From assembly GCF_026151205.1 (NCBI RefSeq), contig NC_087079.1, positions 1,328,028-1,392,027 on the forward strand: DNA of 64,000 nucleotides, in the 5' to 3' direction. The notes under the pieces were generated by a model. It made no database searches. It was not told the origin of the DNA and worked only from the letters and a program-made list of their open reading frames with translations. Shown piece by piece: positions 1 through 11,500 of the stretch; within the stretch, counting starts at the first letter, position 1, and the number at the start of each line of letters is the position of its first letter. The position numbers and the translations under genes were made by a program. This stretch comes from Bolinopsis microptera (taxonomy: Eukaryota > Ctenophora > Tentaculata > Lobata > Bolinopsidae).

Positions 1-1264
1 AAATTCCTACATTTGGACTTTTAACGCTTATAACTACACAGCCTTTTGACTTTTGAGGTACGATTTCGCAGTTTTACACGCATGACGCATGTAGAATGTA
101 GATTGTAGAATAACGTGGACAACTTATGTGCAATATGTTAGCTTTATTTCACGAGCTGCTGATTCATGCGGTAATAAGTATCGATTATGGAATACTTTAG
201 TAATATTATTCCATATGGGTCGCAGACTTGTATAAATTATAAATAATTATTATTTCAGGGCATCAGAGATTTTTAAATTTCTCGGACAGAGCCCCATTTT
301 TAGTAGTGAGCCTAGATGGGACGTTCGAAACGGAACACAGTTTCTACTACCCCGCTACTTTGCTACAAAGATACTGCATAAAATATAACTAATTTATTAG
401 AAACAAAATTGTCTTCATGATGTCTTAAAATGTAACCACATTCCAACCAAAAATGCTACAACTTATTTCTAATTAATGCTTTTCATGCTAAGTTACAACA
501 AAGTTACAACAAAGTCTTCGTGTTATAATACATTCCGGTTCTACTCAGTGGCGGAGGTATTATAGTGTTATATAACACTAATTAACCAAAGTGAACCATA
601 ATTGGGTCCGTATTATATGGCATGAAGGGGGTGGTTCGTAGCTCATCAAGCTGTTCAGCTATACACATTTGTAAAAGCTTCTTTGTTGACAAAAGCCTTT
701 GTGATGCAAAGGGAAATGTTACAACTAATTCAGAATTTCCAGGTTCTCTGAAGACCTTTTTACTTACTTTTTACTTACTGTGATTATCTTTCTGGTTAGT
801 TGCTTCATGCACACGTCAATTTCCAGTTGAGTTTATATTTGTAATTAAATATTATTTTATATAAATTATTAAATAAAAGTTCTAAACAAAGGATAGCTTA
901 AAACAACGCCCAGGTCTAATCTTTCCCATCAAAGCTATATTACGGAGATAGAAGAGATCAAAAATATTATTAATAAATAATGTTATTATTATATATTATT
1001 ATTATATAAATTATATTATTATAAAATAAATTTATAGATTTGGTTGCAATTATATATTAGTGTGCTATGTTATAAGTAAAGTTGTTTTGGGATGTTTCTG
1101 TGCTGGTTGTAAGAGTTTGTACACTATACAGAGTATACACGATGGTATAGCATTAGAACTACTAGCCGAAGGATTCTGACGATGTAATGCTAATATTCAA
1201 CTATTTAACTATTTAACTAAGGAACGGTTTTGAAAGGCACGGCAGGGGGTCAGAAACAGTTTAC

Positions 1265-1350
1265 CTTTTAAATGATTCCAGTGGATCGCTCAAATATTCA
1301 AAATACCGTGCTGCATCCTTCATTTGCGACCAGACAATTTTGACAGGTAA
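1265..1350 (-). CDS. Candidate internal exon, unknown protein
   Basis: On the minus strand an AG at 1351-1352 precedes 86 open bases that end at a good GT donor (gtaaac). In phase 0 it reads LPVKIVWSQMKDAARYF, then continues to end in ESFKR. The other two phases meet stops. The candidate exon at 3460-3517 ends in phase 0, so the two would join in frame. They may be 3' exons of the PX-SH3 gene whose last clear exon is at 8277, but the phase link between them is missing (exon 8 leaves phase 1, the 3.46-kb exon needs phase 2). I recognise no family. Only transcript data would settle whether it is real. Confidence 0.35.
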
Positions 1351-2278
1351 CTAGTTTGGTTTTTGTCAATTTTACTGCTAAAATTTTCAAGGTGCACTTT
1401 CGGTTGTAGGTAGAGTTTTACAAAATGAAGCTTAATTTTGTCAGAAACTATTAAAGTGGAAAAAATACACACTTTATGCGGTACACCCTGTATATTCCAT
1501 TTTGTGGTTTCCGTAAAATCCAGAAGCGCCTGTCACTATGTCTCAAATGGCTAAAATGGTAAAACCATGAAATGTTAGGTTTTCGAAATAATATGTGAAC
1601 GATCCCCATTTCCCCGGCCCTAACCCAATATTTAACCTAAACTGAAACAACTGATTAACGTTATCCTGTTCCAGCACCTAATTATTGGCTGCGAAGATGT
1701 CAGACCCAAGAACGTGGTAATTGGGCCCGTGCTTTGTACTCCGATGCTTTATACCCCAAGCCCCAGGGCCTCGTGCCCAGTGACTGGAGGGGGGGCGGGG
1801 GGGGGGGGGGGGGGGGGGCGGGGACAACCCCATCAATTCTCATTAGATTAAAAATTGAGGAATAAATGGGCAAAATGTTGGTTTGCACATATTTTAAATA
1901 AGTTAGTAAGCTTGAAGCACGCTCCTATCTATTCCAGCAAGGCTCATTAATCATTATCCACATTATAACTTACTTGTAGTGCACTACTAAGCTACTACTA
2001 CACGGAGCACCAGGTCATTTAGCAGAATATAATTTTAGTATTGACTGATTGGTAAATGGTAAAACTGATTTCGGAGAGTAAGAGGACTCTACAACAACCT
2101 TAAACATTTCATACTTCCTCCTTCTTCAATTATTTGGACAGTGAAACTCCAATTTGCATTTATTTCCTAATGAGCGGCAATACAGTAGTTTATTTGTTAC
2201 AATTACAATTCCAATACTGCCGTATTTAAACCATAAATTAAATAAACCATTTCCAGCATTAGGTTAGGATTTATATAC

Positions 2279-2340
2279 AGGGTGGGCCAAAAGTCAGTAC
2301 CCATACGTTGGCCTTTATAGCTCAGTCACTGAACAGAATT
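2279..2340 (+). mobile_element. Mariner/Tc1-like terminal sequence
   Basis: The segment opens with cagggtgggccaaaagtcag, followed by a stretch ending in tacgttggcc. The same terminus appears in inverted form at about 13305-13341 and a related start occurs at 11026. This is the kind of end carried by Tc1/mariner-type elements in animals. No partner end was found here, so it is a solo or truncated end. Confidence 0.45.
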
Positions 2341-2540
2341 CACATCTTCATGTTTTATTTCGATTATCATCACAACTATAGCTTTTTTAAACCACCAATT
2401 ACATTACCTTTTTGAGTAATCTTGATAAATCTTGATAAATCATAATAGGAAAAAGTGGCACATATACCACCTAAGTGAGGCCTGTTTGATGCAAAATATC
2501 TACCAAACAAGGTTTAATTCACGATATCTTAATCCACATA

Positions 2541-2655
2541 GGGGGGGGGGGGGGGGGGGGGGCCAAGTGGATATTTGTAGATATTTGTAGATTAATGTAG
2601 AATGGATAATCCACGAAAAAAGTGGATGACATTCTACTTGGCCCCCCCCCCCCCC
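2541..2655. mobile_element. G-capped hAT-like MITE (115 bp)
   Basis: The inverted termini are a G-run continuing into ggccaagtgg on the left and cttggcc plus a C-run on the right. The flanks share ccacata (7 of 8 positions), fitting an 8-bp target duplication as in hAT elements. It has no coding capacity. Its layout matches the larger G-capped element at 56251-57584. Confidence 0.5.
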
Positions 2656-3459
2656 ACATACTACTGAAGAATGGTCGGGAAAGGTTATTTGGACGTGTGG
2701 TACCCCTTCCTGGCCGTTATAACGAAAGTTTCAGTAAAAACTCTAAAATAATCATAGAAAAGAATTCAGAACCAGAAATCTCACTCATCTTACTAATATT
2801 TGCCATCCTAAACAACAACAATTCATGAATCAATAGCCATTTATAGCTTCCTCGCAGTCAATTATGCTAAATCTTGTTTGTTAATGATTGCCAATTTTGT
2901 CATCAGTTCTAGAAAATCTCAATGATCATATAATTTGACATTCCTTCCCAATCAGGAGGGGGCGGAGCAACCCCATAAATACCTATTATTTTGTTTTTTC
3001 AGCATTTTTTCAACTTTTAACATATTATATATGCAATTCTATCCATAGAGCAAGAAGTTTTAATTTGTGTTGCTTTTGTTGCTTTTGAACAAAAATTAAA
3101 AAAGTTTTAGTCGAAAATTTAAAACCAACCTTGACATGAAATTGTAACCTAAAATTTCAAAAAATCATTGTTGCTGGTCAGAATCTTCTAAAACGTCCAG
3201 AAAAGTAACGTTTAGCCTTACGGGGTTGCCCCCCCCCCACCAACTACAATGGATAACTCATCACTCAATAGCCATTTATACTTCCTCGCAGTCAATTATG
3301 ATAAATCTTGTTTGTTAATGCTTGCCAATTTTGCCATCAGTTGACAAAAGTATGAAGGATTGCGTTAGTTATTTCGGACCAGTTGAAAGCTTCTGTGCTA
3401 GGTATGGAAATTTACTAAATTTACTGCAGTCTACATTTTACAATAAGGTGGTAGCTCAC

Positions 3460-3517
3460 CTGGAGCCGACCTGCTGACCTGCTGGTAATAAAGAGCAGCT
3501 GTTCCTTCACATATAGT
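3460..3517 (-). CDS. Candidate internal exon, unknown protein
   Basis: On the minus strand an AG at 3518-3519 precedes 58 open bases ending in ctccag followed by the strong donor gtgagc. In one phase it reads LYVKEQLLFITSRSAGRLQ and leaves phase 0, matching the phase of the next candidate exon at 1265-1350. It needs a preceding exon that ends in phase 2, which I did not find. It may belong to the PX-SH3 gene upstream, but this is inference from splice sites and phase only. Confidence 0.3.
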
Positions 3518-3744
3518 CTCGTAATTATTGCAGCAATATAATATATTCATTTTCATTTACTGTTTACAAACACTTTGTCATTGGTAAATTATATTTACTC
3601 TTTATTGGTCATATTTCTATGCAGAACGACGAATTTCCACTACTTGAAAAGGAAATTAAAAGATTTAGTTTAGTCCAGGGGACGCATTATAGCATAGTGA
3701 ATATCAGTATATTATAGCACTGTATTAAAGCAGTGTTTCTTTCA

Positions 3745-6500
3745 CGCTTAATTATTTAAAACGATTAAATAATACCTTCAATACCTTTAATACCTTTCAA
3801 GTCTTATGAAGATTCTACAAATGGTCTCAAATGTGTCCCTCTATCACGCAATATCACGCAATATCGCACAGTATCACGCAATATCGCACAATATCGCACA
3901 ATATCGCGCTGTATCACGCTGTATCACGCTGTATCACGCTGTATCACGCTGTGTCACGCAGTATCGCACAGTATCACACACTATCACGCAATATCGCACA
4001 GTATCACGCAATATCGCACAATATCACGCTGTATCACGCTGTATCACGCAATATCACGCTGTATCACGCAGTATCGCACAGTATCACACACTATCACGCA
4101 ATATTTAACAGTATATAGCATCAGAGATGTCAAAACAAATTGCGACCTGTCCACGAATTTAACTTGTGATTTGAAGCTTTGAATGATAGTATTGGAATGA
4201 CTAAGAAGCCAAACATTTTGCCGAGTTAGCTGGAGTGTCGACCTTGACATTTCTTTTGAACAGGAGTTAGTGGACCGTAGTAAAACCTTTTCACACTGAT
4301 ACAGCAAAAAGTACTATATATTGTTGAGGGTGTCTAACCTTATTGCTGGACATTGACCACTGTTGAAATTATCTGTGTGTACTGTTTGACTACTTTTATA
4401 CTTAACTTTCATCCGTTTAGGATATTGGAACTACACTCATATCTTAACTCTTATCATTATTATATACACGTACAAATTCAAATCATGAAAATTGCGCCGT
4501 CAAATAGATTTTTGATAAATATCGCTCACTATCAATTTTATCAAAATCATCGATTCAACTATATGATAGTTTCATTAGTCGTTGCTTAGTGCTTACTGAT
4601 TAATTGTCAATAATTCATAATTTTATAAGGCATATAGTTAAATTTTATCAAATGACAAGATTTGCAGCCTCATTTCAAGCATTCACAATCAATGAAATGT
4701 TTTATCTGACTCACATATCATGAGAAGTTTGATATGTCTACCATATAATATGCTCCGCGAACTCATTATAATTAATTTAGTGTCTCTATGTCCTTGTGTC
4801 TCTTTCTTTGTTACAGGTATACCCATAAAAACAAGGACAACACAAATAAAACATTAGATCCCACAGTGAGATTGTGCATTCCAATCCTTGTTACAACACG
4901 TCACAAAACGTCAGGGTCCTTACTCCTTCCTCCTTCCTTGTCAAACAATTCTTTGTATTTTTACTGACCGTTTTCATAGCTCAAAAGGTCCTTACTATGG
5001 TTCCATTCTCTTGAAGTACACACTATTTCTAAATTAACAACATTTCTGCAGAAATGAGAAATCTCTGAATAATTCCCATAATTAGTAAAACGTGCGGTAC
5101 TATATAATTAGTGAGAAATCATCTTGGAAGGTACAATAGTTAAGTAGGTACAATAGTAGTATTGTCGAGACAAGCAAGAACAGATCTTATAACTACAAGG
5201 TCCCCCCCCCCCCCCAAAAAGAGCCAGAGTCTACCTGGCTCATTGTTAGTTGTAAATTGTAAATTGTATTCATGCGATTTGTACAAGACCTGTTATAAAG
5301 GTAAGGTCTAATTGTAATACTATAATTATAATGATAAAAAAACATACCATAGCTTTAGTAATATACGAACTTTGCATTATATAACCTCTCAGTGTTAACA
5401 AGGAACTGTTTGTATGGGTAACACGACATCTGTCCGATAGCCACATCTGTCCGACAGCACTATTTTCTTGTGTTTGAAGTGATATCTCAAATTTGGCCAT
5501 AGAAATTCACTCAAACTTGCAAAAATTATTTGTCTTAAAGCTATCTTTCTATCTAAAAAGTTTCAAGAAAATCGTACGGTAGTATCGGATCCGACATAAA
5601 CTATTTTCCGAATAACTTATTTTCTGAGTCAGACAGATGTCGCCCAATCGTTTGTTTCTGTCTGGTTCTAATATACCGTTACAATAATGAATTTAATATA
5701 TATTATAACCTCTTCCTCAGCGGTTTGCTTGAATTATAACTACTACTTAGTGGGAGGCATGTCGCAATGCGGATATATTGGGAGCCATGTCGCAATGCGG
5801 TACATCGATCTCTTAAAGCTGAACTGCTCAAGACAGTTTTTAGAGGGAAGCTTCTGTTGAGTTATCTTACAGATCTATAACTTACACCACTGTCTTATCT
5901 TACTTTATAATAGTCCAGTCATTTAAGGACATCTACCTGCAAATCTTCAGATACTCTTGAAACTTTCCAAAGGTATGAATAAACGATCTTCAGTTCGAGA
6001 CATTTTTTTTCCGTGGGGAAAACCCAGGAGGACCACGCCCATATTAACACAATGAGGTAACTGACCCTTTGCTTCTGAAGGTCGTAGAGACTTTAAAATA
6101 CGCTTAAACGAAGCTGCATATGCATATTTATATAGGACTTATTGTTCAACATATGGATTCAAATCCTTACTTTTCGAGAAATTCGCCAAAAAACCATTTG
6201 GGGGGTGGCGCTGAGCCCATTTTACTAACTTTTGATAGGATCCTGGATCATGATACAGTCTTCGGATAGGGTGCAAAAGAAGTAAGAACTGAAGATTTAC
6301 AGGTAGATGTCAATAAATTTCCATAAATGACTGGACTATTAACCATATTAAGTAAATTATTTCGTGATATTGCGTGATAGTGCGTGATATTGCATGATAC
6401 TTAAATAGAGGGACACATTTGAGACCATTTGTAGAATCTTCATAAGACTTGAAAGGTATTAAAATTCAAAGGTATCATTTATTCGTTGTAAATAATTAAG
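3745..6500. mobile_element. Long TIR element with ATATCACGCA subterminal repeats
   Basis: About 110 bp at the left (3745-3850) is repeated in inverted form at 6400-6500; both arms include caagtcttatgaagattc and gtctcaaatgtgtccctc. Inside the left arm lies a 10-bp tandem array (variants of atatcacgca and atatcgcaca, about 3842-4105), and a short inverted version lies inside the right arm at 6362-6405. The interior has no transposase-like frame, so this looks non-autonomous. A smaller element (5910-6339) is nested near its right end. Reading frames across the array are by-products of the repeat. Confidence 0.6.
5910..6339. mobile_element. Mariner-like MITE with TA duplication
   Basis: The termini atagtccagtcattta and its inverse bound 430 bp, with TA on both flanks (5908-5909 and 6340-6341). 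The inverted similarity continues inward through gacatctacctg and aatcttcag. No coding frame is present. A TA duplication is the hallmark of Tc1/mariner insertion. Confidence 0.6.
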
Positions 6501-7090
6501 CGCACGAATTACTCAAAGACTTGAGTAATGGAATCGATTTTGCAAATTATATCGATTCCATTACGATTATAGTTTGTCAAACTTGACACATGTCCCAAAC
6601 ATGTACCGTAGAAAATCCCCTCTTAATTCCCAGAAATAAGCTCTCTGTTAGGATGTTATATTATATGCGGTTTCTTTTTTACAAAAATATCCCTCACAAT
6701 ATGATCTCACAGCTGCTTCTTTGTATCGTTTTCTAATCCCAGAATACATACACTAAACACATTAACAGTATATTATGTTGTTTTTTGTAGAGGATCAAGT
6801 CCTCTATAGCTCAGGGCAGACCATATAATAGTGCTGAAGAGATAGCAAGGCTGTGCTAGCTGAGCGTTATTACACGTGAGCTATTAACGTACTTTCTCTC
6901 TGGTATTGTGCAGCTCCGTTATTAAGTGGATCACCACGTCCTCAGTATTGTTGTTAAAAGCTATTAGTAAATTACTTAAGGTCGCAACATGTGTAACACT
7001 CTAATTCTAACGGTTTGGCAACGTGTTTTGGTGGATATATTACATATATATATATTATATATAGCTCTGAAACTCTGGTCACGATAGCAA

Positions 7091-7480
7091 GTGCCTAAAG
7101 TGGATATTTCGCTCCAACTTGATATTATACAGACCTACAGACCCTTGGTCCACCGCATGAAAGAACACGAACGATGTTACAGACTCAACAACGCCATCGA
7201 CGAATCCACAGACAGAATCAAATCAGCCCCTGCACATCATGCCCTGACCACCGGCCACACCATCTCCTGGAACAACATCAAAGTCCTCAAATCCCTCACC
7301 TCACGCTCCCAACTTGACCTCACAGAACACGCAGCTATACAAATACGACAACCAGCTATGAACAGAACAGACCGCGCACCCAAATGTAGTTCCCTCTGGG
7401 ACCCCATTCTTCCTAAAATTGCCAAATCCTTAAAGTCCAGACCATCTGGCATTTCCTTCTCAACCTCAACAGAAGACTAA
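7091..7480 (+). pseudogene. Penelope-like element fragment, GIY-YIG endonuclease C-terminus
   Basis: An open frame of about 129 codons, preceded in frame by a stop, reads RMKEHERC, then HHALTTGHTISWNNIKVL, then AAIQIRQPAMNRTD and SSLWDPIL. The spacing of KEH, HxxxTGHxIxWxxxxVL, a Glu/Ile helix and MNR is typical of the C-terminal GIY-YIG endonuclease of Penelope-like retroelements. The GIY-YIG motif itself and the whole reverse transcriptase are absent, so this is a 5'-truncated copy. About 200 bp of non-coding sequence follows the stop and may be its 3' region. Confidence 0.65.
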
Positions 7481-8276
7481 ATTTTTATTGACATTGTACT
7501 GTAATTTTCACTTTCCCACCCACACCTCCCCCACCCTCCATGCCTGACACCACTCAATCACATATAAGCATTGTCCACCACATCACATTCAGCTGACGAC
7601 GATTAACACATGTTTATTGAAAGCTTCTACAAGTTAAATCATCGTATCTCTTATATGTTTTTAACCCAACTCCACTCAGTTTGATATTATACGAATATAT
7701 CGCAGAAATGGTTTATTTTCGCACTGACAGCCACAGAACTCCCAGCATTTTCAGCAGGTACGTTAATTCTAAGAGTCAGACTCTTAACTTGTGTGTATTT
7801 GCATGAGCATCTTGCAGATGGCGCTTTTTCTGATTCTCGCGAGAAATGGTTCTGAACGGCAATGTTGAAAACGGAAACGCCCACGCGAATATTCTTGCTA
7901 TGAAAATAAATGTAGCTTTAAATATTGTAAGTTAAAAATGTATATTATGAAGCGATGGACTAGTTTAAACCTTATTAAAACTAAGAGCTTCTTTGTTGCC
8001 TCATAATATTGCAAACTTGTCACATTAAGCACTAGTTACTCGCAAAGTATTTTATATTCCTTGTGCAACTGCAACATGATCGCAGCACTAACTAAGGTGC
8101 TAATTAATACTAAACATTTAGAGTAATAACATCAGCTGTATCCCTCCCCAGAATAGGTTATAAGTTACTTATAAGTAAGACAAAGGACTAACTTAGTTAG
8201 TCCTTTGTCTTACTTGATGAATGATTTAATTCGCGGCATCTTAAAAATGAATAAACTCAAAACTTAGAATTCTTAC
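7481..8276. other. Non-coding stretch with a 43-bp palindrome
   Basis: No convincing exon was seen. The one striking feature is a near-perfect palindrome at 8173-8215: 21-bp arms aagtaagacaaaggactaac(t) and their exact inverse, separated by one base. It could be a small fold-back repeat or an element excision trace. Confidence 0.5.
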
Positions 8277-8469
8277 CCGCTGATTTGATCATCTCCAGTC
8301 GTTTTTGCTGCTGTAGTCTCATAGATCTGTCAGCTAGGTTTTCTGAAGTAATTCAATAATTTACCTTTTATAATTGTTCACGCCAATTAGGGGCTAGTTT
8401 CTCGGTGTATTTAGAGGATCGAGCATACAGTAATTGTATAATTTTATGTCGTCTTGAAATTATTTATTT

Positions 8470-8513
<44 letters not shown>

Positions 8514-11500
8514 TTCATTCATTCATTCATTCATTCATTCATTCATTCATTCATTCATTCATTCATTCATTCATTCATTCATTCATTCATTCATTCATTC
8601 ATAATAGGAACGTGATATATGTATCTACATGTTCTGACTACTTATTTATTCTCTAAAAGCTTGACCTATTTATTTATATTCTAAATGTGTCAGAATAAAT
8701 AAAATTGAAGGAAGAAATAAAAGGAAGAAATAAAAGGAAGAATTGAAATTTTAGATCTCCTTTTTGCATTAGCTTGTGGTTAGTCCTTTAAAGGTTTGAT
8801 CTTGTAAAATCGGCAATTTTAATTCTCAAAATAACTTTAATTCGAGAATTTTAATGACCTTACAATTATATATATTAATATATATATATTATAACGGCGA
8901 TTCCTGGAAAATGTTTATTATATTTGCACTCCTGATGGATGGGCCCAGTAGATATGCCTACTGAAGATATAATTACTACTACTACTGGTAGCCAATCTGT
9001 TCCTTTCACGTGATGCAGTGTCTAGGTGCTTTATTGCGACGTGTAGCGAATCATGTTTGATTGGTTTCATTTGCACCTACGAAGGTTCTATTTGTCGTAT
9101 AATACCTTTTTGAGATTTATGTGCTTTATTGCGACGTGTAGCGAATCATGTTTCAATGGTTTCATTTGCACCTACGAAGGTTCTATTTGTCTAAATATAG
9201 TATAACTGTTTATCACGAGGACATTAAATCAATATTTGTATGTGCACACAGCTAGATGAAAGTTATCATTTGTTGCTGATTGGACCCTGGTCATTAGGAA
9301 AGTTTGCACGAACTTTAGAAGATTGTCACAGGAAGAACTTTTAAGATAAGCATATATGATAAATTTTCACATGTCTATAGTTCAACTAATTAAGTTTCGT
9401 TTAATAAAATTTTTGAAGCATTAAGTCGAGGGCAAATCACTCCTACTGAGTCTTATCTAGTGAGTGAGCTAGGAGGTCGCTGAACATATCATTTTAAAGC
9501 CGTATAAATTATATACGCATACCAAAAATCAAATGCGGAAAATTCAAAAATCAAAACAGAAATTTCAATTTTTTTGTCAAAAAACGAATTTTTATGGGTG
9601 TTTCTAATGACCAGGGTCATTGATTAATTTATGCACCGAGGTTATGGTGCTGTGGTCTGTGGGGTTTGACTCACTTTACAACGCATTCCCATGTGATTTT
9701 TTATCTGCAAAGCCAAAAAATCACATTTTCTCCCATAACTTCAAAGGGAAGCATTTTAGGGTGTTTTGTTGTTCATAACTCATATATAAATGTGCTAGTT
9801 GCGGTTATTTTGCACCCTTCAAAAAGTCACTCTAGCACATTCCTATCAAAATTTTAGAAAAATCAGTAAATATTAAAAACGAAAAATGTGCCTAAATTTG
9901 TTGTTTGGCTTTGAGGTCCAATAGATCAGAAGGTGAATGAGTAAAAACATTTTTGAGGGCATCAAAAACTGCGCCAGAATTCAGAGAACAATTTGATGTC
10001 AAGCATCAAATAATCCGATCTTCCCTGACTGACTTTTTGTTAAAATAAGCCTGAAAAGGACAATTTTAGCTTTTTGACTTTAAAAATTCATAACACACCA
10101 GCCTTTTTAGATACGATATCAAGATTTTACACACACCTTGACATAGATGTGAATAAACGGCGAGCAAAATTTCAACCCGATACCGCAAGAAATAATTAAC
10201 TTATAGCGTCTCAACCACAAAATAATATTTTCCGAAAATTGCACTCTTAACCAGGAAATGCTCGATTACAAAAATGGGAATTCTCAAAATAATTTTTTTG
10301 GTGTGGAAACGGTGCGCTAGAAGGTCACTGAACTGCCTATGAGGTCATTAGGTCTGGACAGATTTGGGGTATGCCCCCTTAAGGTTGGACTGGAAATATT
10401 AAAATTTGTTCAGCAGTTAAAAAAATAATCGTTAGTTATTGTTATTTGGTCATGTATCTAACACTTCCCTTTACGATTGGCTGTATCCCAATTCCCAGTC
10501 AACCAGAGTTATCAATAATATTAATTATCGCTACCTGACGATAATATAATAAAGATGTCAAACATGACTCGTGAACTAATTTACTGTTGTCTGTTGTCAC
10601 GGAATCACAGAGATTGAGAAGTTGTCGTCTCTTGCGCTATATACTATATATGAGCGTGTCTTAAACTCTGGTAACCTGTTGCTATGGTATCTAATAGATT
10701 CTTGACTAATAGCTCGTTTCAAAATACTGCTTTCACAGGAGCTTCCTATCTTACGCATTATATTTTTTACTGATAGCTTATATGCGTTTCTGTTACACCC
10801 AGTTCGTCCTGCTCTTATCTTGACTCGTATCCCACTTAGAAACCGACCGGTCTGGGGTCTTGGCTGCCGGACCGGAAACGGCCGGATATCAACCGGAACG
10901 GAACCGGTTTTGTGGAAACACTAGTCCATCGTGTTCAGCGACACCGATTAAAACATGAAGAATTAAACTTTAAGATTACAACTGAACGACAGTTAAGTTT
11001 TTATAAATACTTCGACGTATGCACAGGGTGGGCGAAAAGTCAGCCCAGGTCAAGATTCATGCGAGATGGCGAGACAGGCTCATCGCACAAAATCTTAAAA
11101 TAAACACAGAAAAAAAAAACTAACAAAAAAATGTGTGAGAAAATAGAAAAAATGTAATTTAAAAGTTTTAAGCGACACAAAAATGTACTTTATACTTTGT
11201 AAATTCCGAACTTAGTGTTGTGTGAGATCACGTGGTTAAAGTATAACAACTTTGCCGCGCGCAATTAGTGCGAGATTTTGACGAGTTTAGTATAAATCTC
11301 ACCCCAATATCGCGAGTCTGACTGCGAGATTTCGGCACCCTCTTTCAGCACTACATATCTGGTCGCGCGCTTACATTTTCATAATACTATTCCTCAACTT
11401 GCTGGCCTTTTCGTCTTTATCACCAAGCCGACTTTTCATGGTCATTGAACTTTTGGTATTGATTGTTTTGAATTATTACTGGTTGTGTTACTCTGACGGC

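Larger units (their letters stand above)
1..3459. other. Repeat-rich sequence, no complete gene
   Basis: AT-rich sequence with no convincing long reading frame. Apart from the candidate exon at 1265-1350 it holds a G-run at about 1791-1820, a mariner-like transposon end near 2279 and a G-capped MITE at 2541-2655. A segment of about 82 bp near 2829-2910 is repeated in direct orientation at 3264-3345. The opening 70 bases resemble the segment near 10070-10140, so both probably belong to one degenerate interspersed repeat. Confidence 0.5.

Noticed and set aside
3806-4118. Repetitive frames with QYHAVSRCIT-type units
   Set aside because: They come from the 10-bp atatcacgca array of a TIR element.
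7592-7620. Hammerhead-ribozyme-like ctgacga ... gaaa spacing after the Penelope-like fragment
   Set aside because: The intervening 19 bases do not form a convincing stem II and stems I/III are not evident; it may be a relic but is not supportable.
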